Shown: positions 30,847-39,782 of the stretch, piece after piece
How positions within the stretch are numbered: position 1 is the first letter of the stretch
How the letters are laid out: the number at the start of each line of letters is the position of its first letter
From: Corallococcus praedator
GTDB taxonomy: Bacteria; Myxococcota; Myxococcia; Myxococcales; Myxococcaceae
Assembly (NCBI RefSeq): GCF_003612125.1
Contig: NZ_RAWI01000003.1
Coordinates: forward strand, 27,941 to 91,940
Length of the DNA stretch: 64,000 nucleotides
Reading direction: 5' to 3'
The notes under the pieces: model-generated
Seen by the model: the letters and a program-made list of their open reading frames with translations, nothing else
What the model was told of the DNA's origin: nothing
The model's database searches: none
Made by a program: the position numbers and the translations under genes

Positions 30847-31491
30847 ATGACCGTTCCTGCACCACACCGTCCCCAGTTTCCCTCCCGCCGCAGCAACGGA
30901 CTGTTCGCCTCGTTCGGACATGCGTGGGCGGGCCTCATCCACACCGTCGCCTGGCAGCGCAACATGCGCATCCACCTCATCTCCGGCGTGCTGGTGGGGC
31001 TGGTGGGCAGCGGCATCCCCCTGGGGCTCGCGGAGAAGGTGACGCTCATCTTCTGCGTGCTGCTCATCTTCTTCGCGGAGATCCTCAACAGCGCGCTGGA
31101 GCAGCTGGTCGACCTGGCCGTGCAGCAGTTCGACGAGAAGGCCCGGCTCACCAAGGACGCGGCCGCCGCGGGCGTGCTCGTGCTCGCCGGGGGCACCGTC
31201 GTCATCTTCGCCGCCATCCTCATCAACTACTGGGAGACGGTGCGCACCAACACCGACGCCATCTTCCGGCAGGTCGCGCTGGGGCTGCCCCTGGCCGGAT
31301 GCGCCACGGTGCTCGTGTTGCCCCAGCCTCGGCCCGTGGCCGTCGATGTGCTCGCGTTCCTCACCGGCTGCGGCCTGCTCGCGCTGACGGCGCCCACCTC
31401 CGCCAGCCTCGTCTTCACCGCGCTCACCGCCGCGCTGCTCTTCATCGCCGGAGCGGCGGCCCGCGAGCGCAGGCGCCATCCCCAGCCCTGA
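30847..31491 (+). CDS. Diacylglycerol kinase / undecaprenol kinase family protein
   Basis: A 214-residue membrane kinase of the DgkA fold. The core at residues 17-130 contains GLIHTVAWQRNMRIHL, the catalytic FAEILNSALEQLVDL and KDAAAAGVLV, with three hydrophobic helices. A C-terminal extension with three further hydrophobic segments (about residues 137-205) makes it longer than the 120-residue enterobacterial enzyme. It recycles diacylglycerol or phosphorylates undecaprenol. Divergently transcribed from the amidase across 80 bases. Confidence 0.85.
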   Translation: MTVPAPHRPQFPSRRSNGLFASFGHAWAGLIHTVAWQRNMRIHLISGVLVGLVGSGIPLGLAEKVTLIFCVLLIFFAEILNSALEQLVDLAVQQFDEKARLTKDAAAAGVLVLAGGTVVIFAAILINYWETVRTNTDAIFRQVALGLPLAGCATVLVLPQPRPVAVDVLAFLTGCGLLALTAPTSASLVFTALTAALLFIAGAAARERRRHPQP

Positions 31492-31523
31492 GACACAGCG
31501 CGTCAAATCCTGAAGCGTGGAGA

Positions 31524-31546
31524 CAAAAAAACCGGCGGTCGCCGGT
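31524..31546 (-). terminator. Rho-independent terminator after the 67-residue gene
   Basis: The inverted repeat ACCGGCG-GT-CGCCGGT at 31531-31546 is followed, in minus-strand sense, by seven T residues (31530-31524). It lies 85 bases beyond the stop of the small minus-strand gene. Confidence 0.88.
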
Positions 31547-31631
31547 TCGCTCCCACCACCTTGCGGGCGGGGACCCCGGAACCGGTCCGGAGCCCGCTCA
31601 CCCGCGAGGGTCTGTCGTGCATCCTAACGGG

Positions 31632-31835
31632 CTACGCGCGCTGCTGCCACTCCGGCACGGCCTCGGGTGTCGGCTGGGTGGCACCTGCCTTGTCGCCCTC
31701 CCGCAGGTCGGTGGTGACCAGCTCCAGCAGCTCCGTCGCGATGCCGATGACCTGGTGCGGCGTGTAGCCGGCTGCGCGCAGCTGATTGAAGAAGGTGCGC
31801 GCCAGGATACGGGTGCCCTTTTGGTCGGTGCTCAC
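31632..31835 (-). CDS. Small protein of unknown function
   Basis: A 67-residue soluble protein starting at GTG 31835, with GGAGG spaced 8 bases upstream and its own terminator downstream. The central region (FFNQLRAAGYTPHQVIGIATELLELVTTDLR, given here as two adjoining helices) is predicted helical. The order of a helix, YTPHQV and a second helix resembles small DNA-binding or adaptor proteins, but no family is recognised. Flanked by a convergent DgkA-like gene and a divergent FAD enzyme gene. Confidence 0.75.
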   Translation of the reverse strand: MSTDQKGTRILARTFFNQLRAAGYTPHQVIGIATELLELVTTDLREGDKAGATQPTPEAVPEWQQRA

Positions 31836-32166
31836 GGGAATTGCCTCCGGAATCGGGCCCAGGCCAACGGGCGCCGCGTCATCACTCGGCTGCTGAGTTC
31901 AACCGGCGTGCCAGTCGTTCTCTTCCAAACGGATTCCCCAACAGTCCCCAGGGGTTGAAGCCCGGAAGTGGACGGCACGGGAAGTGGAAGGTGCGAAGGG
32001 GGTTACGCACCCGGACGTCCGCTCCGCCCGCGAAGGGGAAGCAGGGTGCATCAGCGGGTACGCACCTACCCTGGGGCCTGCGGACGAGCGTCTCGTCTTT
32101 TCAAGTGCTTGCATTCCCTGGGGTGGCTGGAGCACATACGCGCCCCCACCGAGGAGCAAAACCAAG

Positions 32167-33762
32167 ATGGCGTACCGGGTGAACAACATCGGGCTGTGGC
32201 TGGACGAGCCGGAGGAGCTGCTCGGCCAGCGCGCCGCGGAGAAGCTGGGGGTCACCCGGAGCGACCTCTCCTCCGTGCGCGTGGTGCGCTCGGTGCTGGA
32301 TGCGCGCAAGAAGGGCAGCCCGCGCTACATCTACACGCTGGAGGTGGAGCTGGCGCCGGGCAGGAAGGCGCCGAAGCTGCCGCCGGATGTCAGCGAAGCG
32401 CCGCCCCCGCCGGAGCTGCTGCCGCGCGTGAAGGAGCCGGAGAAGCTGCCGCTGATCATCGGCACCGGACCCGCCGGGTTGTTCTGCGCGCTGGGCCTGC
32501 TGGAGCGCGGCGTGCGCAGCATCCTCTTGGAGCGCGGCCGCGAGGTGGTGACGCGCCGCAAGGACGTGGCGAAGCTCATGCGCGACGGGTCCCTGGATCC
32601 GGAGAGCAACATGAACTTCGGCGAGGGCGGCGCGGGCGCGTACACGGACGGCAAGCTGTCCACGCGCATCAACCACCCCATGGTGCGCAAGGTCATCGAG
32701 GCGTTCGCCCGCTACGGCGCGCCGGATCACATCCTCATCGAGGGCAAGCCGCACATCGGCTCGGACCTGCTGCCCGGCGCGGTGGCGAAGCTGCGCGACG
32801 AGCTCATCGCGGGCGGCTGCCAGGTGCACTTCGAGCAGCGCGTGGACGACCTGCTCTACCGCGACGGCCACATCGCGGGCGTGAAGATGGCGGACGGGCG
32901 CACGCTGGAGAGCGACCGCGTCATCCTGGCGCCGGGCAACTCCGCGCGCGAGCTGTACGAGCGCTTCGCCGCCGACGGACAGGTGAGCGTGGAGGCCAAG
33001 CCCTTCGCGCTGGGCTTCCGCGCGGAGCACCCGCAGTCGCTCATCAACGGCATCCAGTACGGCGCCGCCGCGAAGCACTCGAAGCTGCCGCCCGCGGACT
33101 ACAAGCTGGCGGAGAACCTGGACGTGGACGGCGAGGTGCGCGGCGTCTACTCGTTCTGCATGTGCCCCGGCGGCATCGTGGTGCCCACGCCCACGCAGGA
33201 CGGGCTGCAGTGCACCAACGGCATGAGCAACTCGCGGCGCAACGCGAAGTTCGCCAACGCGGGCATCGTCGTGTCCGTGTCCGTGGCCGACTTCGAGCGC
33301 GAGGGCTTCCGGGGTCCGCTGGCGGGCCTGGAGTTCCAGCGCCACTGGGAGGAGAAGGCCTACAAGCTGGGCGGAGGCCGCTTCTTCGCGCCCGCGCAGA
33401 CCATCCCGGACTACCTGGCCGGCCGCGTGAAGAAGGACCCCGGTGACACCAGCTACCGCCCGGGCCTGGCGCACACGGACCTGAATCAACTGTTCCCGGA
33501 GCGGCTGACGCAGTCGCTCAAGGCGGCGCTGCGCACCTTCGACAAGAAGATGCGCGGCTTCATCAGCGACGAGGGCAAGCTCATCGGCATCGAGAGCCGC
33601 ACCAGCTCTCCGGTGCGCATCACCCGGGGCAACGACCTGCAGTCGGTGTCCATGCGCGGCCTGTATCCGGCGGGCGAGGGCTGCGGCTACGCGGGCGGCA
33701 TCGTGTCCTCCGCCATTGATGGACTGCGCATCGCTGAGCAGATTGCCACCGAGCTGACTTGA
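32167..33762 (+). CDS. FAD-dependent dehydrogenase (COG2509-like)
   Basis: A 531-residue flavoprotein. ATG 32167 begins MAYRVNNIGLWLDEPEE, a ~90-residue N-terminal domain common in this family, followed by the dinucleotide-binding IIGTGPAGLFCALGLLERG at about residue 99. NFGEGGAGAYTDGKL, HIGSDLL and CMCPGGIVVP are diagnostic of the COG2509 group. The C-terminal AGEGCGYAGGIVSSAIDGL closes the FAD site. Substrate unknown. About 280 bases of non-coding sequence precede it between the small divergent gene and the start; apart from A/C-rich stretches nothing definite is seen there. Confidence 0.9.
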   Translation: MAYRVNNIGLWLDEPEELLGQRAAEKLGVTRSDLSSVRVVRSVLDARKKGSPRYIYTLEVELAPGRKAPKLPPDVSEAPPPPELLPRVKEPEKLPLIIGTGPAGLFCALGLLERGVRSILLERGREVVTRRKDVAKLMRDGSLDPESNMNFGEGGAGAYTDGKLSTRINHPMVRKVIEAFARYGAPDHILIEGKPHIGSDLLPGAVAKLRDELIAGGCQVHFEQRVDDLLYRDGHIAGVKMADGRTLESDRVILAPGNSARELYERFAADGQVSVEAKPFALGFRAEHPQSLINGIQYGAAAKHSKLPPADYKLAENLDVDGEVRGVYSFCMCPGGIVVPTPTQDGLQCTNGMSNSRRNAKFANAGIVVSVSVADFEREGFRGPLAGLEFQRHWEEKAYKLGGGRFFAPAQTIPDYLAGRVKKDPGDTSYRPGLAHTDLNQLFPERLTQSLKAALRTFDKKMRGFISDEGKLIGIESRTSSPVRITRGNDLQSVSMRGLYPAGEGCGYAGGIVSSAIDGLRIAEQIATELT

Positions 33763-33807
33763 GGTCCCCTCCCCTTCCGGGCAGGGTGGCCGGGGAGGGA
33801 AGAACCC

Positions 33808-34179
33808 ATGGCGTACCGCGTGCGCACCCCTGACGGAGAGCTGATGTTCCCCTCGCTGGGCGACATCGAGCGCGCCTACGTGCAGGGGCTGGTGGACCCC
33901 GACGACGAGGTGCGCGAGGACGGCTCGGAGAAGTGGCGCAAGGCGTCCTCGCTGCCCGTCCTGGCCCACGCCCGCAGGCCCCAGGCCGCGAAGGACTCCC
34001 GGGCCCAGACGCTCACGGTGCTGGGCGCGGTGGCGGTGGGCGTGTTCGCGCTCGTGCTGCTTGTCATGGGCAGTTCCTGGAATGTGCGCATGCTGGGCAT
34101 CGCGTTGGCCCTGGTGGTCAGCGGAATGCTCACGCGGGTGACGTTCAAGGCCTACAAGCGGCCCCCGCCCGTCCCCTGA
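33808..34179 (+). CDS. Small membrane protein with an N-terminal GYF_2-like domain
   Basis: A 123-residue protein. Residues 1-50 (MAYRVRTPDGELMFPSL, then a helix and GLVDPDDEVREDGSEKWRKA) resemble the GYF_2/DUF4339 fold frequent in myxobacterial proteins. Two hydrophobic helices follow (about residues 72-89 and 93-110). It starts 45 bases after the FAD-dehydrogenase gene. Function unknown; GYF-like domains usually bind peptides. Confidence 0.75.
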   Translation: MAYRVRTPDGELMFPSLGDIERAYVQGLVDPDDEVREDGSEKWRKASSLPVLAHARRPQAAKDSRAQTLTVLGAVAVGVFALVLLVMGSSWNVRMLGIALALVVSGMLTRVTFKAYKRPPPVP

Positions 34180-34273
34180 CGCCGCTTCCTCCCCTGCCCT
34201 CCGGGGCAGCGGGAAGGCCCCCGCCGACAGCAGGCCCCACACGGCCCATCTTCCAGGGAAGGCGCCCTCCAGG

Positions 34274-35446
34274 GTGCCTTCCATCGCGCTGGAGGAGGAC
34301 CGCACCTTGCTCAGCACCTACCTGTCCCGAGAAGCCGCCCGGAAGCTTCGCCATGGAGCGCCCTGGCTGCGCCGCGAGGACATCGTCTCCATGGAGGGCG
34401 AGCCGGAGCCCGGCACGCCCATGCAGCTCAAGGACGAGGATGGACAGGTCCTGGGCCTGGGTGACGTGGACCTGGAGGCGTCCTACGCCGTGCGCCGCCT
34501 GGGCCTGCCGGACGAGGCCGTGGAGGGGCTCATCCCCCGCCACGTGCGCCACGCCTTCGAGCGCCGCGCGCGCCTGGTGGACGACCCGCGCTTCTGCCGC
34601 ATCGTCAACGACGACGGCGACGGGCTGCCCGGCCTCATCGTGGACCGGTATGATCAGCACTTCGTCGTGCAGACGCTCACGCGCTCCATGGACGCGCGCC
34701 AGGAGGAGATCACCCGCACGCTGGGCGAGGTGACGGGAGCGGCCTCCGTGCTGCTGCGCAACGACACGCACCGGCGCAAGGCCCTGGGCCTGCCCGCGCA
34801 GCGACCGCACGTGATGTACGGGACGCCGCCGCGCTGGTGCCGCCTGCTGGAGATGGGCGCGCGCTTCACCGTGGACCTCACGTACGGCCGGGGCACGGGC
34901 TACGGGTATGATCACCGCGAGCTGCGCCGCTTCCTGGGCCGCACCGGCAACGGGGACCGCGTGCTGGATGTGGCCTGCAACGTGGGCGGCCTCTTCGTCC
35001 ACGCGGGCAGACATGGGGCCAAGCAGATCCTCGCCTTCGACGGCAACGCGGACTCCGCGGACCTGGCGCGCGAGAACGCGGAGGCGAACGGACTGCTCGG
35101 CAGGGTGACGGTGGAACAGGGCGAGCCCCTGGCCGTGCTGCGGGCCCTCAAGGACACCTTCGACCTGGTGCTGCTGGACACGCTGGGGGTGGCCGCCGAG
35201 GAGGACTTCATCGAACAGGTGCGCCTGGCCCTCCGGCGCACCCGCCATGGCGGCAGGCTCCTGGTGGTCGGTTATCACCCACCGCTGGCCCTGGGGTCGT
35301 TCACGGAGGCCGTGGCCACGGCGTGTGAGCTGGAGGCGCGCATCGCCTTCCGGCTGGTGCGGATGGGCCTGCCGCCCGACCACCCGGTGCCGGTCGGCTC
35401 CCCGGGCGCCGAGTACCTGGAGGCGGTGGCGCTCGAGGTGAGCTGA
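34274..35446 (+). CDS. RlmI-like class I SAM methyltransferase homologue lacking the DPP motif
   Basis: A 390-residue protein starting at GTG 34274. The organisation matches RlmI/RlmK-type 23S rRNA cytosine methyltransferases: an N-terminal PUA-like domain (KLRHGAPWLRREDI), a central domain with DGLPGLIVDRYD, and a C-terminal Rossmann methyltransferase with LDVACNVGGLFVHA and the acidic FDGN. Two family motifs are changed. The residues usually read as DPPxF are DTLGV (FDLVLLDTLGVA), and the usual YxDQR region reads YDHRE. It may be a divergent enzyme with another target or a non-catalytic paralogue. Confidence 0.85.
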   Translation: MPSIALEEDRTLLSTYLSREAARKLRHGAPWLRREDIVSMEGEPEPGTPMQLKDEDGQVLGLGDVDLEASYAVRRLGLPDEAVEGLIPRHVRHAFERRARLVDDPRFCRIVNDDGDGLPGLIVDRYDQHFVVQTLTRSMDARQEEITRTLGEVTGAASVLLRNDTHRRKALGLPAQRPHVMYGTPPRWCRLLEMGARFTVDLTYGRGTGYGYDHRELRRFLGRTGNGDRVLDVACNVGGLFVHAGRHGAKQILAFDGNADSADLARENAEANGLLGRVTVEQGEPLAVLRALKDTFDLVLLDTLGVAAEEDFIEQVRLALRRTRHGGRLLVVGYHPPLALGSFTEAVATACELEARIAFRLVRMGLPPDHPVPVGSPGAEYLEAVALEVS

Positions 35447-35519
35447 GCGGACACCCGAGGGGCCCTGAGCGACTTGTCTCGCCTGGAGGGCCCCCTCCGG
35501 TGGTAGTGTCCGCGCCGCG

Positions 35520-37049
35520 ATGACTACCGAAAACGAAACCCAGGCCGCGTCTTCCACCCCGGAGGCTTCCGTCGAGACCGTCCGCAAGGTGTACGCGGTC
35601 GACCTGCGCGAGAAGGACCGCGTCAACACCGTCTTCCGCGTCACCAAGAAGGAGAAGGTGAACGCGCGCAGCGGCAAGGTGTTCCTCTCGCTGTCCCTGG
35701 CCGACAAGAGCGGCACCGTCGACGCCCGCGTCTTCGACAAGGTGGACGCGCTCGAGCCCACGTTCCAGAGCGGCGACTACGTCCTCGTGCAGGGCGGCGT
35801 CATCGTCTTCCACGGCCGCACCCAGGTGGTGGTGGAGGCCGTGGAGCGGCTGGATCCGGAGCCGCTCGACCCCAAGGAGTTCGAGCCGCCCGCGGCCCCT
35901 CCCGCCGAGGCGAAGCCCGCCGCGGAGGCCAAGGAGCCCCGCGAAGCGAAGGAGCCGCGCGAAGCGAAGGAGCCCAGGGAGGCCAAGGCCCCCGAGGCGG
36001 CGAAGGAGCCCCGCGAGCCCAAGCCGGAAGCCCGTCACGAGGGCGGCGGTGGCCCGCGCGCGGTGGGGCAGATCCGCGAGTTCATCAACGAGCGCGTCAA
36101 CGACCCGTACGTGAAGCAGCTGCTGGTGGCGTTCCTGGACGACGCGCAGGTGTCGGCGGGACTGCCCGTCGCTCCGGCGGCCAAGGGCGTGCACCACGCG
36201 TGGCGCGGAGGCCTTTCCGAGCACGTCCTGTCAGTGATGCGCCTGACGCTGCGCGTGTCGGACCACTACCCCATGGCGGACCGCGACCTGCTGCTGGCGG
36301 GCGCGTTCCTGCACGACGTGATGAAGGCGGGCGAGGGGTCCTCCGACAAGGGCTTCGAGAACACCGACGAGGGTCGGCTCGTGGGCCACGCGGTGCTGGC
36401 GGCGCAGAAGATCCGCGAGAAGACGCTGGGCATCCCCGGCTTCCCTCCCCTCCTGGAGCAGCACCTGACGCACCTGGCGATCTCCCAGCAGGGCGCGGGG
36501 GGTTCCGCCGGGGCCCGGGTGCCGCTGACGCTGGAGGCGCAGATCGTCGATTCGCTCAGCGCGCTCGACACACGCATCTCCTCGTGGGTGGAGGCCATGC
36601 AGCGCGATCCGAACGAGCGCTGGACGGAGCACCTGCGGGCCTATGATCGCGCGCTCTGGAAGGGCTCCGTGCCCACCGGTCGCGGCCGTGCGCCCGTGGA
36701 AGGTGGCAGCGGCCGTCGCAAGCACCGCGAGGAGAAGCGCAAGGCCCGGGGCGACAAGGCTCCGCAGGCGCCTGCTGGCGCCGAGGGCACCAGCGCTCCC
36801 GCGACCGAGGCGAAGGAGGCCCGTCCGGAGCGTCCGCCGCGTCCTCCGCGCGAGCCTCGCGCCGAGCGTCCCCCGCGCGAGGACCGTCCGCCCCGCGAGG
36901 AGCGTCCGGCCCGTCCGCCGCGCGAGGACCGTCCGCCGCGCGACCCCAAGAACCTGCCCGGCGAGTTGACCTTCAAGCCGTTCAGCGCGCTGGCGCCGTC
37001 CGCGCCCGCGAAGTCCGGTGGTGAAGGCGAGGGCTCCTCGGAGGGCTGA
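35520..37049 (+). CDS. OB-fold / HD-domain phosphohydrolase (YhaM-like)
   Basis: A 509-residue protein. Residues 20-110 form an OB-fold nucleic-acid-binding domain (VFLSLSLADKSGTVDARVFD). A low-complexity linker with EAKEPR repeats follows (residues 136-165). The HD domain at about 180-385 has HHAWRGGLSEHVLSV and AGAFLHDVMKAGE, the metal ligands of 3'-5' exoribonucleases such as YhaM/CBF1. The C-terminal ~120 residues are a basic, disordered Arg/Pro-rich tail that could bind RNA. ATG 35520 is immediately followed by the OB-domain lead-in. The next gene starts 5 bases after its stop. Confidence 0.88.
   Translation: MTTENETQAASSTPEASVETVRKVYAVDLREKDRVNTVFRVTKKEKVNARSGKVFLSLSLADKSGTVDARVFDKVDALEPTFQSGDYVLVQGGVIVFHGRTQVVVEAVERLDPEPLDPKEFEPPAAPPAEAKPAAEAKEPREAKEPREAKEPREAKAPEAAKEPREPKPEARHEGGGGPRAVGQIREFINERVNDPYVKQLLVAFLDDAQVSAGLPVAPAAKGVHHAWRGGLSEHVLSVMRLTLRVSDHYPMADRDLLLAGAFLHDVMKAGEGSSDKGFENTDEGRLVGHAVLAAQKIREKTLGIPGFPPLLEQHLTHLAISQQGAGGSAGARVPLTLEAQIVDSLSALDTRISSWVEAMQRDPNERWTEHLRAYDRALWKGSVPTGRGRAPVEGGSGRRKHREEKRKARGDKAPQAPAGAEGTSAPATEAKEARPERPPRPPREPRAERPPREDRPPREERPARPPREDRPPRDPKNLPGELTFKPFSALAPSAPAKSGGEGEGSSEG
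35925..36014 (+). repeat. 18-base tandem repeats encoding EAKEPR
   Basis: Three consecutive 18-base units at 35925-35978, then two degenerate units to 36014, all in frame in the linker between the OB and HD domains. Likely prone to length change by slippage. Confidence 0.85.
36815..36950 (+). repeat. Arg/Pro-rich degenerate repeats (RPPRE type)
   Basis: Degenerate in-frame repeats of RPPRED/RPPREE type form the disordered, strongly basic tail of the OB/HD protein. Units are imperfect and irregularly spaced. Confidence 0.75.
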
Positions 37050-37054
37050 AGTCC

Positions 37055-39019
37055 ATGGCGAAGCGGCTGGGAGAGCGGTTGATTGAGGCCGGCCTCGTGA
37101 CGCCAGGGGCCGTGGAGCAGGGACTGGAGCACCAGAAGATCACCGGCCACAAGCTGGGGGACTGTCTGGTGGAGCTGGGCCTGCTCCAGGAGGCCGCGCT
37201 GCTGCGGCTCCTGGCCAACGAGTTCCAGACCCGCTTCGTCACCGCGGACAAGCTGGCCAAGGTCCGCATCGACACGAAGGTGCTCGACAAGCTGCCGGTG
37301 CGGCTGGCGGAAGCGCAGAACGTGCTTCCGCTGGCCATTGATCCGGAGCGCCGGCTGTTGTCGGTGGTGGCCGCCGAGCCGCAGAACAAGTCGCTGCTCG
37401 ACGAGATCGCGCTCGTCACCAACATGTCGGAGGTCTACGCGTACATCGGCCTGCGCAGCGCCATCTCCGCCGCCATCCGCAAGCACTACTACGGCGACCC
37501 CACCGCGTTCACCGCGCTCCTGGAGGGTCCGCACGGCGGCGGGCCCCGGCGTCCGGAAGCCCCCGCGAGCAACAACGGAAGCTCCGACTCCGGCCGCAGC
37601 GGCACCTCCCCCGGGCGCAGCACCACCACCAGCCTGCAGATGCGGCTGGAGACGGACGCGCGGATGCGCCTGCGGGGGCCCGGCAGCGGCACCCAGGTGC
37701 GGGCCGCCACGCAGCGGCGAGAACCGGGTGGCCCGCGCGGACTCATCAGCGACTCCGACTACGTGGAGACGCTGAGCCTGATGGTGGGCCTCTTGGAGCA
37801 GGACCGGCCGCGGCACCGGGGACACTCGGCGCAGCTCGCGCGGCAGGCGGGCATCGTCGGGCAGCGCATGGGCATGCCCCACAAGGAGCTGGCGGCGCTC
37901 TCCATCGCCGCGTACCTGCACGACCTGGGCAAGCCCGCGGAGCGGCACTTCTCGCTGGCGAGCAACGCGGCGAACGCGGAGTGGAAGGCCCAGGCGAAGG
38001 CCAGCTACCGCGCGCCGACGAAGCTCTTCGAGACGGTGCACCTGCCCACGCAGGTGAACACCATCCTCGCGCAGCTCTACGAGGCCTGGGACGGCTCCGG
38101 CACGCCCCAGGGCGCCAAGGGCGAGGACATCACCCTGGGCGCGCGCATCCTGGCCGCAGTGGACAGCTTCCTGGAGCTGACCAAGAACCCGGGCAACGCG
38201 CACGGCCGCGTCTTCACCAAGCAGCAGGCGCTGGAGCACCTGCGCAAGCACGCGGGCATCCTCTACGACCCGGTGGTGGCGGACATCGTCGGCCAGCTCC
38301 AGAGCGGGGAGCTGCTGGTGCACCGACTGACCAGCGAGGGCCGGCAGGTGCTCATCGCGGAACCGGATGAGACGACGCGCGGCGAGCTGCTGGAGGCGGT
38401 GCTCAAGCAGGAGCTGGTCGCGCACGCGCTGTCCACGCTGGATGGCGCGCTGGACGGCCTGGCGCGGCAGGACTGCGACGTGCTGGTGGTGAGCCTGCGG
38501 CTGGGACAGCAGGAGGTTTTGGACCTGCTGGAGGCCGCGCGCGCCGCGCCGGAGAGCGCGGGCCTGCCCATCGCCGTGGTGGGCGAGCCGGATGCGCAGG
38601 CGCGCGAGCGGCTGCTGATGGCGGGCGCGACAGCGGTGCTCGCTCCGGGCGACAAGGCGGAGGTCGCGCGCACGGTGCACACGCTCTTCCAGGACCGGGT
38701 GCAGCACAACGGCCCGGGCCGGGTGGTGCGCGGCAGCTTCGACGAGCTGCCCCCGCGCGAGCTGCTCCGCACGCTGGGCGGAGGCCGCAAGAGCGGCAGG
38801 CTCCAGCTGCGCCACCACACGCTGGAGGGCTTCCTGCACCTGGAGCGGGGCCGCGTCGTCTTCGCCTCCTTCGGCGGACACGCGGGTGAACCCGCGCTGC
38901 AGGCCCTGCTGAAGCTGAAGCAGGCGGACTTCCTCTACGATCCGGACGCGCTGCTGCTGGACATGCCGCAGCTCGACCAGGACCTGGAAGCCCTGGCCGG
39001 CGCGGTCAGCGCAGGGTGA
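37055..39019 (+). CDS. Multidomain regulator: MshEN - degenerate HD-GYP - receiver-like - DUF4388
   Basis: A 654-residue cytoplasmic protein. The N-terminus (residues 1-145: GERLIEAGLVTPGAVEQGL, LPVRLAEAQNVLPLAI) is a GspE/MshE N-terminal domain, a fold that can bind c-di-GMP. Residues ~230-400 are HD-GYP-like: RGHSAQLA and YLHDLGK are kept, but the HHExxDGxGYP block reads LYEAWDGSGTP, losing two His ligands and changing GYP to GTP. Residues ~425-550 resemble a receiver (LIAEPDETTR, DCDVLVVSL). The end (GSFDELPPRELLRTLGGGRKSGRLQL) is a DUF4388/PATAN domain. Probably a signalling adaptor in c-di-GMP or motility control. It overlaps the convergent tatD by 14 bases. Confidence 0.85.
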   Translation: MAKRLGERLIEAGLVTPGAVEQGLEHQKITGHKLGDCLVELGLLQEAALLRLLANEFQTRFVTADKLAKVRIDTKVLDKLPVRLAEAQNVLPLAIDPERRLLSVVAAEPQNKSLLDEIALVTNMSEVYAYIGLRSAISAAIRKHYYGDPTAFTALLEGPHGGGPRRPEAPASNNGSSDSGRSGTSPGRSTTTSLQMRLETDARMRLRGPGSGTQVRAATQRREPGGPRGLISDSDYVETLSLMVGLLEQDRPRHRGHSAQLARQAGIVGQRMGMPHKELAALSIAAYLHDLGKPAERHFSLASNAANAEWKAQAKASYRAPTKLFETVHLPTQVNTILAQLYEAWDGSGTPQGAKGEDITLGARILAAVDSFLELTKNPGNAHGRVFTKQQALEHLRKHAGILYDPVVADIVGQLQSGELLVHRLTSEGRQVLIAEPDETTRGELLEAVLKQELVAHALSTLDGALDGLARQDCDVLVVSLRLGQQEVLDLLEAARAAPESAGLPIAVVGEPDAQARERLLMAGATAVLAPGDKAEVARTVHTLFQDRVQHNGPGRVVRGSFDELPPRELLRTLGGGRKSGRLQLRHHTLEGFLHLERGRVVFASFGGHAGEPALQALLKLKQADFLYDPDALLLDMPQLDQDLEALAGAVSAG

Positions 39020-39782
39020 GGTTGAAGAGGCGGGCCGCGTTGGCGGTGGTGACGCTGGCCACCTCCTCCAGCGGGACGCCCTTCAGCTCCGCCATCTTCT
39101 TCGCCGTCTCCAGCACGTGCGCGGGCTCGTTCTTGCGGCCCCGGTGCGGCACGGGCGCGAGGTAGGGACTGTCCGTCTCCACCATCAGGCGCTCCAGCGG
39201 CGCGAAGCGCACCGCGTCCTGGAGGGCCTCCGTCTTCTTGTAGGTGATGACGCCGGACAGCGACAGGTAGAAGCCCCGGTCCAGGTAGCGCCGCGCCGCG
39301 TCCGTGTCGCCGGTGAAGCAGTGGATGACGCCGTTCGTGACGTCCTCGGCCGCCAGGGCCGCGTCGCAGTCCTCATGCGCGTCGCGCACGTGCACCACCA
39401 GCGGCTTGCCCAGGCGCTTCGCCAGCGCGCACTGGCGCCGGAAGACGGTGGCCTGCACGTCGCGGGGCGAGTGGTCGTAGTAGTAGTCCAGCCCGGCCTC
39501 GCCCACCGCGCGCAGCTCCGGACGGGCGCAGGTGCGCTCCAGCACCTCGAAGTCCGCCTCGGTGGCGCGGGCGGCCGCGTGCGGGTGGATGCCCAGCGTG
39601 GGCGACAGGAAGTCCGGGTGACGGGCGGCGATCTCCAGCGCGTTGCCCCAGTCCCCGGGGTTCTCGAACTGCCCCACCAGCACCGCGTGCACCAGGCCGG
39701 CGGCCCGGGCGCGCTCCAGCACCACCGCCACGTCCGCGTAGTCCTTCGGCTCCAGGTGGCAGTGCGCGTCGACCAGTCTCAT
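39006..39782 (-). CDS. tatD: TatD family metal-dependent hydrolase
   Basis: A 258-residue TIM-barrel nuclease. Metal ligands are seen in VDAHCHLE (HxH), VVHVRDAHED, HCFTGD and VETDSPYLAP. GRKNEP matches the family. ATG 39782 begins directly at MRLVDAHCHLE; the open sequence before it is inside the HEAT-repeat gene. Likely a DNA 3'-5' exonuclease or deoxyribonuclease. It overlaps the upstream HEAT-repeat gene by 4 bases, indicating coupling. Confidence 0.95.
   Translation of the reverse strand: MRLVDAHCHLEPKDYADVAVVLERARAAGLVHAVLVGQFENPGDWGNALEIAARHPDFLSPTLGIHPHAAARATEADFEVLERTCARPELRAVGEAGLDYYYDHSPRDVQATVFRRQCALAKRLGKPLVVHVRDAHEDCDAALAAEDVTNGVIHCFTGDTDAARRYLDRGFYLSLSGVITYKKTEALQDAVRFAPLERLMVETDSPYLAPVPHRGRKNEPAHVLETAKKMAELKGVPLEEVASVTTANAARLFNLTLR

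Noticed and set aside
35925..36014. Regular short repeats as a CRISPR-like array
   Set aside because: Units are 18-base coding repeats without spacers and in frame in a protein linker.
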